Of a stretch of 64,000 nt of DNA, positions 24,046-32,132 are shown in pieces. Each line of letters opens with the position of its first letter. Within the stretch, counting starts at the first letter, position 1. The translations under genes were made by a program, and so were the position numbers. Location: contig JAEWVF010000076.1 of the NCBI GenBank assembly GCA_023459215.1, positions 1 to 64,000 on the forward strand, read 5' to 3'. Under the pieces are notes generated by a model. It had not been told where the DNA came from, did not search any database, and saw nothing but the letters and a program-made list of their open reading frames with translations. The stretch is from Chloroflexota bacterium. Its GTDB lineage: Bacteria; Chloroflexota; Anaerolineae; Anaerolineales; Villigracilaceae.

Positions 24046-26633
24046 AACATGTTAATGAGTGGGTCTTTACTTTCGATGGATCAGAAGCGGAGCAACTTTC
24101 TGCAGAAATTTTGGGGAACAAAGGCTATGGGTTAGTTCAAATGACTGGCATGGGATTGCCTGTTCCTCCTGGTTTTATTATCAGCACGCGAGCCTGTATT
24201 GCATATTTGAAAGACGGGCAATTTCCGCCTGGTTTATGGGAAGAGTTGCAGGTTGCCCTTAAACATATTGAGCTAAAAACCGGAAAATGTTTTGGCGATG
24301 AAACCAATCCGTTGCTTTTTTCAGTACGCTCTGGAGCTCGGGTATCGTTGCCAGGCATGATGTCTACAATTAAGAATATTGGCTTGACCGCTCCCATATT
24401 ACAAAACTTTTTTAATTCGGGAGCAGCCCTTTTTGCATCCAGCACTTGTCTCACTTTATTACGAGAATACAGTGACGCCGTTGAGTCAATTAATGATACA
24501 TACACAGGAATCAATACACAATTTGAAAAATATCCTAACCAAGCGATCGAAGCTCTAAATACGCTTATCCCGCAAGATCCTTGGGAACAATTAAAAACAG
24601 CAATCGAATCGGTTTTCAAATCTTGGAATAGTCAAAAATTACAAAAGGAACGTGAACAGAGGGGATACGCCTCTGATATGGGGACCGCATGTACTGTACA
24701 GATGATGGTCTTCGGCAACCGCGATCAAACTTCGGGTAGCGGTGTGGTTCATACCAGAGACCCACAAACAGGAGCGAAAGTTTTAAATGGAGACTTTGCA
24801 TTAGAGGCCCAGGGTGATGCTGTCGTTAGCGGGCAAAGAGTTATCAGCCCAGAAAACTGGCGCGAAATCGAAAAACTACCTGGTGTCTTAAATGATTTGG
24901 ATAAACATTCTCGATTGTTAGAAAAAAAATACGGCTGGGCTCAAGATATTGAATTTACAGTAGAATCAAATCATTTATGGCTACTTCAAACACGCAAAGC
25001 TAATCTTGACTCTGAAGCAACCATAAAGACGGCCGTTGATATGGTTAATGAAGGCCTAATTTATTCTAGACGCGAAGCCCTGAAGTTTGCTATACCAGCA
25101 ATAATAGGTTTGTCGATTTTGCAATTTGATCCGGACATAATTAAAAACACAAAAGTAATTACAAGGGGTTTAGATACTGTATCAGGCGCTGCAAGCGGTA
25201 TTCTGGTTGTAGCCTGTATGAAATCATTAGCAAAAGATGTGAAAGTTGCCGTAGCAGCGCAAATTGAAGCAACCTGCAGGAATCTACATGAGAATGGGCA
25301 GAATGTTGTTTTGGTTACCGATGAAATGGATACTGAATTGGTTCCAGCACTGGAATATGTTAATGGCATTCTATCCAAAAACGGCGGAAAGAATTGTCAC
25401 CTAGCAATTATCGCGCGTAAAAAACGCATTCCTACCGTTGTAGGTTGTGACAGCTTGGAATTTGAAGAGTTAAAAGCGATAAAGGTGGGGAACTCTCGAA
25501 TTAATGCCGGGGATTCAATATCGATAGATGGCAGCAGCGGTTTTGTGTATGCTGGCTTGATCAAAATGGCTGCAAGATCGGAGGTAACACCGGAAACGAT
25601 TACCATTCATAGCTGGATGAATGAGTATGGATATCGTTTCCCGTGGGCAGTTGCTGCCTACACAGAATTGAGCCTGGATCACCAAAACGAAATTCAAAGC
25701 TCAATACCTAACAATATTGAAGATCTACCTTGGCAGACAGAAAAAGCAAGAGTGATCGATTTAATTGTAAAGGCTTTTCCACCAGAGAGCCGTCTTGGCA
25801 TGACAGTAATTGCGGCCACTGATAACAAACAACTTCTCGTCGAATTAAATCGTTCAATCGATGCGGGCTTTGAGCCTGGGGTGCGTTCGTGCTTCATTAA
25901 AAGCCCGCCGTTTGGAAAAGCTCCTTGGGAAATGGGCTTGACCAAGGAACTCGCCAAAAAATTTGTCGGTGGGGACCCAGCTTATATTAAGGAACGACGT
26001 TGTAAAATTGATGGGGATTGGGGAACGTATCCTGATTGGATCAATTCAAGCCCTTTTATCACCGAACTAGTTGTAATGGATAATCCGCCCGGTTTAGGTT
26101 TGAAGGACAGCAATTCTCGCGAGCGTCACTTTGTTTTCAATGTACAATGTAACGATGCCAAGAATGATGTAGTTGTTGAGTTACTATTAAATACTGATCA
26201 ACTCAGAGATATTGAACGCTTGGAGCAGCCTAATGCGATTTATATCTCCATGCAGCTTGACCAAAATAAAAGTTATTTTAAGCAACCTTTGCGTTTCAAA
26301 TTTGGCAGTCATCATGGGACAGATCTAACGAATCAGGCTCCGGTTGAATTCTGGGATTATGAAAGTGCCCAGTATAAATCCCAGCTTAATAGTAAGTCAT
26401 GGAGAATAGCACAATCGGTTAGCCAAACTGTATTTAACAGCTGGTGGGAGCCGCCTTATGCGCTTCCATATCGCATGATGTTTTTAAGCCAGCATGGTTT
26501 AGATGTTCTTGAAGTGCAAGGGCGTTGTGATCTAGATGGCAATATTGAATACATTCGTATTTACGATTGTAAAGGAAGAGATGAAGAAAAGCAGGCAATG
26601 GCAGCTAGCCAGAACAAGAAGGTATCTGGTTAA
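24042..26633 (+). CDS. PPDK-like ATP-grasp/phosphohistidine protein with a novel C-terminal domain
   Basis: An 863-aa protein. Residues 20-340 are the ATP-grasp domain of pyruvate phosphate dikinase (GLPVPPGFIISTRAC, FSVRSGARVSLPGMM, QDIEFTVE, LWLLQTRKA). Residues about 375-510 are the swivelling phosphohistidine domain, with H453 in NGGKNCHLAIIARKK at the place of the catalytic His. The PEP/pyruvate barrel that should follow is absent; instead residues about 520-863 form a region I cannot identify (PWEMGLTKELAKKFVGGDPA, WWEPPYALPYRMMFLSQHG). So ATP would charge the histidine, but the acceptor is not pyruvate. Coupled to the tandem HD gene by a 4-base overlap. This points to a phosphotransferase-phosphohydrolase pair acting on an unknown molecule. 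Confidence 0.85.
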   Translation: MKHVNEWVFTFDGSEAEQLSAEILGNKGYGLVQMTGMGLPVPPGFIISTRACIAYLKDGQFPPGLWEELQVALKHIELKTGKCFGDETNPLLFSVRSGARVSLPGMMSTIKNIGLTAPILQNFFNSGAALFASSTCLTLLREYSDAVESINDTYTGINTQFEKYPNQAIEALNTLIPQDPWEQLKTAIESVFKSWNSQKLQKEREQRGYASDMGTACTVQMMVFGNRDQTSGSGVVHTRDPQTGAKVLNGDFALEAQGDAVVSGQRVISPENWREIEKLPGVLNDLDKHSRLLEKKYGWAQDIEFTVESNHLWLLQTRKANLDSEATIKTAVDMVNEGLIYSRREALKFAIPAIIGLSILQFDPDIIKNTKVITRGLDTVSGAASGILVVACMKSLAKDVKVAVAAQIEATCRNLHENGQNVVLVTDEMDTELVPALEYVNGILSKNGGKNCHLAIIARKKRIPTVVGCDSLEFEELKAIKVGNSRINAGDSISIDGSSGFVYAGLIKMAARSEVTPETITIHSWMNEYGYRFPWAVAAYTELSLDHQNEIQSSIPNNIEDLPWQTEKARVIDLIVKAFPPESRLGMTVIAATDNKQLLVELNRSIDAGFEPGVRSCFIKSPPFGKAPWEMGLTKELAKKFVGGDPAYIKERRCKIDGDWGTYPDWINSSPFITELVVMDNPPGLGLKDSNSRERHFVFNVQCNDAKNDVVVELLLNTDQLRDIERLEQPNAIYISMQLDQNKSYFKQPLRFKFGSHHGTDLTNQAPVEFWDYESAQYKSQLNSKSWRIAQSVSQTVFNSWWEPPYALPYRMMFLSQHGLDVLEVQGRCDLDGNIEYIRIYDCKGRDEEKQAMAASQNKKVSG

Positions 26634-26710
26634 CTACGGAGAGAAGAGATGGCATTCACTCCTAGTACTCTAACTTGATAAAGATGTAGAGTTACGGGTA
26701 AGATAGGGTC

Positions 26711-27010
26711 ATGAAAAAACATGAAGTTACCCCCTTGCCCAACGAGAAAAAGAAACTCAAGGCCATTGTTTCAAGTGTTCAGAATAAAGCAGCCGTCATC
26801 CGGCGGGCGCACATCTTGTTGAAAACTGATGAAGGCAAAACTGATTCGGAAATCTGCGCCATGCTATACGTCAGCGAACAAACCATCCGGCGAACGCGGT
26901 TACGCTATGTGGCCGAAGGCTTGCAGGTAGCCCTGGAAGACAAACCACATCCCAAGCCTGCGTCAAAGTTGAACGAAGAACAAGAAGCGCATTTGGTAGC
27001 AGTTACCTGA
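26711..27010 (+). pseudogene. IS630-type transposase fragment (N-terminal HTH)
   Basis: 99 codons of the DNA-binding start of an IS630 transposase: HILLKTDEGKTDSEICAMLY with an HTH, SEQTIRRTRLRYVAEGL and EDKPHPKPASKL. The catalytic DDE domain is missing; the frame stops at 27010 where a different coding sequence begins. It is a remnant left by a deletion or a partial insertion. Confidence 0.85.
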
Positions 27011-27203
27011 GGTTCTGATCATAAAACTGTTCTTATCTCAGTGGGCAAATCGATCTTTGATCGTGGTTCAAACGTTAACGTGGGATAATTATGCAAAATA
27101 TGGTGATGGAGAACATTCAAATGTCGGGTCAATCCAAATAGATCCGGAAGGGTACATAAAAGTTCGCGAGAATCTTGTTAATCAGCTTGCTGTAGAATTA
27201 TGA
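27000..27203 (+). pseudogene. C-terminal fragment of an unidentified gene
   Basis: In a frame different from the IS630 remnant, 67 open codons end in TGA at 27201-27203 and encode a protein-like tail (LTWDNYAKYGDGEHSNVGS, IQIDPEGYIKVRENLVNQLA). There is no start. It is probably the end of a cargo gene truncated by the IS630 event, perhaps once the third gene after the HD and PPDK-like pair. Family unknown. Confidence 0.5.
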
Positions 27204-27255
27204 TAACAAGTTGTTGACTAACCAATAAAGAATACAAGACATATAGGAGGCTTAC

Positions 27256-27609
27256 ATGAAAGCAATACTGGAAACCATCGGTAATACAAAGGTCTTAATT
27301 CAGGCTTTCGATCAACAGATTGATACCGTTGGATCATCAGACTCATCACCTCTCGATGAATCTGGCCTTTCGGATGATATCATATCGGCTTATGGGGAGA
27401 TTAAAACTGCACTACGAGAGATTGCGACAGATATGGGTAAAGAATTTGGAGCAATGGAAAAATCCCTTCGCCCGCATCAACTTGAAATGGAATTTAATGT
27501 AGGAATAGCCGTAGAAGGAAAGGCGGGTATTGAAAAAATCGTTGTCATCGGCTTAGGCGGCAAGGGTGAATATTCCTGCAAAGTGAAGATGATTTGGGAT
27601 CTTAAATGA
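27256..27609 (+). CDS. Trypsin-co-occurring domain 1 (trypco1) protein
   Basis: A 117-aa protein whose C-terminal half (EMEFNVGIAVEGKAGIEKIV, then YSCKVKMIWDLK) matches the pattern I know from trypco1/CU044_2847-type domains: small partner proteins encoded beside trypsin-like proteases in bacterial conflict systems. The start follows TAGGAGGCTTAC. Its stop overlaps the start of the trypsin-like protein by 4 bases, which is the expected pairing. It likely binds or regulates the protease; that role comes from the family's genomic association, not from this sequence. Confidence 0.75.
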   Translation: MKAILETIGNTKVLIQAFDQQIDTVGSSDSSPLDESGLSDDIISAYGEIKTALREIATDMGKEFGAMEKSLRPHQLEMEFNVGIAVEGKAGIEKIVVIGLGGKGEYSCKVKMIWDLK

Positions 27610-29711
27610 CAGAGCGACCTTCCGGACCTAATCAACTAGTTCTACAAGCTACCTGTGCTGTTAAAGTCAGAGGTGCTACGAAGGGTACCGGTTGGTTGTT
27701 TAATGAGAACGGATATTTATTTACGGTTGGACATATCTTTAAGAGTAATCAAACTGATTTAGGTGATGATCTAAAAATTCAGTTTGAGGACGAAGAACCA
27801 ACCATAGCAAAAATAGAGTACTTTCTGTATGAACCTAATAATGCAGTTGATTTTGCTATACTAAAAATTGCAAACTGGAATTCCACCGAGCGTCATCCTT
27901 TGCATATTTCGACTTCTAAAAATTTTGAAGCAGAAGAAGGAATAATTTCATATGGATTTGGGAGAACACTCATAACAAAATCTCCTGCAAGTGGCAAATT
28001 TGTCGGTTGGATTGAAAATGAACAAATGGTAATCGAATCTGAGCATTTGCGCGAAGAGGGATATAGCGGGGCACCTATTTATCATATGCGCGAAGATGCT
28101 GTCATAGGCCTACAAATAAGAATGATCAAAGATTCAACTGCGCATACCCATAAAAATACAGTATACGCTATGCCCTTATGTAAAATTGCGGGTTTTCTTA
28201 ACCCGGATATGAAAGCGCTCTTAAAAACTTATGATTCTCCTCAGACATCAGTTCGTCTTGAGGATGATATTATGGAAATTTTGTACACTGAAGCCCAAAA
28301 ATATCCTGGCAAACCCTACCTCCCCTTCACAGATTTGATGCGTGAAATAGCAAAAATCGATCGTCACAAATATAAACTGATAGACAATAAGGCTTTTATG
28401 TACCAAGTTGTCTCAGAGTTGCATGACTTGGAAGATCGTCGTCAATTGATAAAAACTCTTTCAAACGATTCTGGTGGGGTTACAGAGTGCGAAATTAGTG
28501 ATATAGGTATGTCTCACATGGTGAAGTACAAGCGTAAACCCTCAATCATGTCTGTTGAAACCTTCTCTCAATTTCCTAAAGATCTGGATGATTTGCTTTT
28601 GAAAGATAAAACCTGTGAAAACTTTGTGAAGCGCCTCTCGGAAATCCAAGAAATCATGGATTATTTTGTCAAGCAAAATACTAGTCTAAACAGGGCTGTA
28701 GTCTCTGTTTACTGCCATAACGACACAAACAAGAGCGACTTCATAGAAATCTTTCGAAAAGCATCTTTGCCGCAATTTATTCCTATTTTTCCTAATGTAC
28801 ATGAGTGTGAGTTGAAAGAACTAGATAGTTTTTTATATGATTTCCTAGACCGGATAGCTGGAGAATATAACGCATTAAGGCCTGTGAATAGCAGGATAGA
28901 TCATCCATCGGAAAGTCTTTTTACAGATGGGAACGGTTTAGAAGAATTTCATAAATATTGGGCAATGATTCAAGCCAAATTCAATGGTGTTCCTATTATT
29001 CTCATAATTGACATTGACGAGATAGACGCTGTCTCGGGCGTGGATTCCAAAATTGTGGAGTTTCTCATAAGATCTATAAATGAACTATCGTCTGCTCATT
29101 TTCTCTTGATTGGCAGCGAAGATATCCAGAGAGATGAGAGAATTCGAGAATTATTCGAAACGGGTTTTCTAATTGACATTCGAGTATTGGCTGATGGTAC
29201 AGCGAAGAAAATCATCGAATTACTAGGCCGATATATTTCTATAACTCAAGATGTGTCAAACGCAATCTTAAGATTTTGTGATGATCAACCCCTCTTTGTA
29301 ATCAATACTTTCGAAAAGCTAATCCAAGTAATTCGTAAATCGCCCGACAGGGTACTAGATGAAGATATGATTGATGATATCTTAAGAGAATTAGTTGATG
29401 AAATGAATTTGCAATTAACAGCAATCTATAGAGGCCTCTCGAAGAATGAAAAAATCGTTCTCTGGGTTTCAGGCCAAACTCCCAAAGAGACAAAACAACT
29501 ATATTCGATATCTGATTTGCCAGAGTTGGCCCAATTAGCCAATAAAGAATATAATGAATTTCGCTTAATTTGGAAGCAGGCAATGGATGCTTTCTTGGGG
29601 CGCCGTTGGATCGAACAAACGTCAGCCGTTCAAGTCAGGTTTAAGCAAGGGATCATGCTTGACTGGATGAGTAAACGTTATTCTGGTTTAGAACAGGATG
29701 TGCGGGAATGA
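27606..29711 (+). CDS. Trypsin-like protease fused to an inactive STAND-like NTPase region
   Basis: A 701-aa protein. Residues 1-200 are a trypsin-fold serine protease with an intact triad: H43 (TVGHIF), D82 (NAVDFAILK) and S154 (GYSGAPI). Residues about 215-300 are a helical segment that may be an effector-associated adaptor domain. Residues about 340-600 look like a STAND/AAA NTPase core with a Walker B strand (PIILIIDIDEIDA), but no Walker A loop is visible, so it may be an inactive STAND. The C-terminus is winged-helix-like. No signal peptide, so it acts in the cytoplasm. It overlaps both neighbours by 4 bases. A regulated protease in a defence or suicide response is the likely role, by analogy with trypco-associated systems. 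Confidence 0.75.
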   Translation: MTERPSGPNQLVLQATCAVKVRGATKGTGWLFNENGYLFTVGHIFKSNQTDLGDDLKIQFEDEEPTIAKIEYFLYEPNNAVDFAILKIANWNSTERHPLHISTSKNFEAEEGIISYGFGRTLITKSPASGKFVGWIENEQMVIESEHLREEGYSGAPIYHMREDAVIGLQIRMIKDSTAHTHKNTVYAMPLCKIAGFLNPDMKALLKTYDSPQTSVRLEDDIMEILYTEAQKYPGKPYLPFTDLMREIAKIDRHKYKLIDNKAFMYQVVSELHDLEDRRQLIKTLSNDSGGVTECEISDIGMSHMVKYKRKPSIMSVETFSQFPKDLDDLLLKDKTCENFVKRLSEIQEIMDYFVKQNTSLNRAVVSVYCHNDTNKSDFIEIFRKASLPQFIPIFPNVHECELKELDSFLYDFLDRIAGEYNALRPVNSRIDHPSESLFTDGNGLEEFHKYWAMIQAKFNGVPIILIIDIDEIDAVSGVDSKIVEFLIRSINELSSAHFLLIGSEDIQRDERIRELFETGFLIDIRVLADGTAKKIIELLGRYISITQDVSNAILRFCDDQPLFVINTFEKLIQVIRKSPDRVLDEDMIDDILRELVDEMNLQLTAIYRGLSKNEKIVLWVSGQTPKETKQLYSISDLPELAQLANKEYNEFRLIWKQAMDAFLGRRWIEQTSAVQVRFKQGIMLDWMSKRYSGLEQDVRE

Positions 29712-31867
29712 ATAAAAAAACGAGCCTCAATCCTTTCAGTTTAGGTGGCCCTATTGGAGCCCCTACTAGGTTTATTGGGCGTGAACTCATAGTTGGAAAG
29801 CTTGTCAATGCCATGATTAGGCTCCAAAATATTTCTTTACTTGGCGAAAGGCGGACAGGCAAAACATCACTGTTGTTATATCTTTCAAATCCAGACTCTC
29901 CCTTTCTTATCGGCTTGCCAACACAACATATCCCAGTTTACGTGGATTTTCAACCTTTCACTCAATCCACCGAGGATGAGGTTATACAGAGTATCAGTGA
30001 GGCTATTATTATAGCAGTTCGGGAAAGGCTTAAGGATGAAACAGAAATCCTGAATGATATTACCACTGAGATTTCAGTACTAGATGAACTTCCCAGCCCC
30101 ACAAACCTTCGTCGATTGCTCCGCAAACTGTTTGTGCATGAATATCGTGTTCACCTCTTATTTGATGAATTTGAGCAGATTTCCGATAACGAATATATAC
30201 AGAGATCTTTCTATAGTTTTTTGCGCAGCCTGGCTACAGGACAAAATAGTAGTGTTTCTTACATTATTGCGTCAAGGAAACCTCTGTCTGAGATTGAGCC
30301 CGCCATGACAGGCTCTGCGTTTTTTAATATATTCGCGACCGAATCTCTCTCACTCTTTGGAGAAAAAGAAGCCTACCAATTAATCCTTGATGCATTTTCC
30401 CGATCTAATATAGAAAATAAGAAAGAAAAAATTCGACTACTACGAGAAAACTTGAGAATTCTCTATGATTTGACAGGTTTCCATCCGTTCTTTCTTCAAG
30501 CCTTGTGTTATCGGCTTTTTAATCATGTAGATTTACCCGGATGGCCATCTGGAGCAGCACTGGTTAGAGTGATAGATGAATATATTCAAGACGTGGAACC
30601 GGTTTTAGGCGATTACTGGAATCTCTCTTCCAAAGCCGAGCAAGAGTTGCTGGAAAAATTGGCCAGACATGAGGCATCTTATTGGGGGGGAGTAGAGTCC
30701 GTCACAACGCGCGATACTCTACAGAGGCGTGGGCTAATTTTGCCCACAGATGATATTGAAGATACGTGGATGCCCTTTTCTGCTATATTCACTGAATGGA
30801 TAAAAGGGCAATATCAACTTAGTTCTGCCTTTGCAGATAAATATGTTTACAAGCGTGCAGGCGGATCAATTAGGTCAGAGAAAATCCTTCATGTTTTCAC
30901 TGGCAGTAAAGGTGGCGTTGGGAAAACTTTGCTGGCACTGTGTGCTGCTATTAAGAGTTCGGAAAAGGAAAAAGTCCTTTGCATCGATCTAAATTGGGAA
31001 AATCCAGATTTGTCACGCATCCTGGAATCAATTCAACAAACCGACCATAAATCACAGAAAATGGATTACCAGCATGCATTCATCGAGAACATATTGCTTC
31101 TCAGACCGCCTGTCCGACATATTCTGCCATCGGGAGCTATTGGTTTTTGGCAGTCAGTCAGAAATGCCTTGCGCGAAAGTTTTGACGTTCATGGTTTTGA
31201 TCCAGCGCATATTATTGTTGACACAAATATGCATTTTGCAAGCTTGTTGCGTCTTAGAAGCTTGGACACCCAAAGCCGTGTTTCGACAAGGATTAATGAT
31301 TTAGTGAGAGAGGCTCAGATACGGCATCTATATATATGGTATAGTTGGACATTAACATCACTAAATGAACGCTCCGAAGATCCAGCAAATATGCTTAGGG
31401 CGCTTAGTTGGTTTGACTCAACATTGGATAACTATTTTTTTACTCACGAAAATCTTATTCATGTATTAAATTTGTTTGCCTTGTTTCCATCGTATTATTC
31501 AAGAACTGCTAAAACTGTAGAGATAAAGTCCTTCCAGGCCCTCTCTGATGCAAATACTGGTAAGGGGCTAGATTTAAAGGATCTTGTCGAAACAGCGAAT
31601 ACACTTTTGCGCGATGTGAATAATTTGAGCCATCCTGAAGAACGCCAGAATCTAATCGACGAATTGGGAACGCGGTTGTTCAATCAATCTGATCAAAAAC
31701 GACCTTGGAACTTATTCCCTATTCCCATTTCTCCCGATCCTAGTGTTGCCGGTTTTACGGATTCAATTATGTTAGAAAAGCCAAATTCAATTGAAGAAAT
31801 AAGGAAATTGGTTGCTCCTATCTATAAATATGTTTCATCCTATTTAGATGCACTCCAACAGAGATAG
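29708..31867 (+). CDS. AAA ATPase fused to a MinD/ParA-type P-loop ATPase
   Basis: A 719-aa protein with two different nucleotide-binding domains. Residues about 20-300 are an AAA/STAND-type ATPase with Walker A GERRTGKTS (46-54) and Walker B LLFDEFE (150-156). Residues about 390-640 are a SIMIBI ATPase of the MinD/ParA kind, with the deviant Walker A SKGGVGKT (400-407). Between them lies a winged-helix-like linker. Such a fusion is unusual: AAA modules usually sense, while ParA-type modules dimerise on DNA or membranes. It follows the protease gene with a 4-base overlap, so trypco1, protease and this ATPase form one three-gene unit. No membrane helix or signal peptide. The combined function is unknown. 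Confidence 0.8.
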   Translation: MNKKTSLNPFSLGGPIGAPTRFIGRELIVGKLVNAMIRLQNISLLGERRTGKTSLLLYLSNPDSPFLIGLPTQHIPVYVDFQPFTQSTEDEVIQSISEAIIIAVRERLKDETEILNDITTEISVLDELPSPTNLRRLLRKLFVHEYRVHLLFDEFEQISDNEYIQRSFYSFLRSLATGQNSSVSYIIASRKPLSEIEPAMTGSAFFNIFATESLSLFGEKEAYQLILDAFSRSNIENKKEKIRLLRENLRILYDLTGFHPFFLQALCYRLFNHVDLPGWPSGAALVRVIDEYIQDVEPVLGDYWNLSSKAEQELLEKLARHEASYWGGVESVTTRDTLQRRGLILPTDDIEDTWMPFSAIFTEWIKGQYQLSSAFADKYVYKRAGGSIRSEKILHVFTGSKGGVGKTLLALCAAIKSSEKEKVLCIDLNWENPDLSRILESIQQTDHKSQKMDYQHAFIENILLLRPPVRHILPSGAIGFWQSVRNALRESFDVHGFDPAHIIVDTNMHFASLLRLRSLDTQSRVSTRINDLVREAQIRHLYIWYSWTLTSLNERSEDPANMLRALSWFDSTLDNYFFTHENLIHVLNLFALFPSYYSRTAKTVEIKSFQALSDANTGKGLDLKDLVETANTLLRDVNNLSHPEERQNLIDELGTRLFNQSDQKRPWNLFPIPISPDPSVAGFTDSIMLEKPNSIEEIRKLVAPIYKYVSSYLDALQQR

Positions 31868-31960
31868 AAATACAAAGCAAGAATTTGACAAGTCGGGATG
31901 TTGCTTGTTATATATTTGCTCAAAAATGTAATAAGCAACATCTGATTACGTTTCAATATA

Positions 31961-31995
31961 GTGTTTTGCGAATTTTTAAATTTTTGACAAAACAC
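31961..31995 (+). terminator. Weak hairpin after the ATPase gene
   Basis: GTGTTTTG/CAAAACAC around a 19-base AT-rich loop. The gap 31868-32132 has nothing else that I can support. Confidence 0.4.
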
Positions 31996-32132
31996 GCTAC
32001 CGGGAGAAGTATCTCGAAATTGAGTCTGTTTTGCTGCAAAAAACAGCATAACAATTTTTTACTGATTGCGTTTTTGAATAAAACGAATTTGACTTGTCTG
32101 ATCATCCAAACTCCTAATAAATAAGTTCAAAC

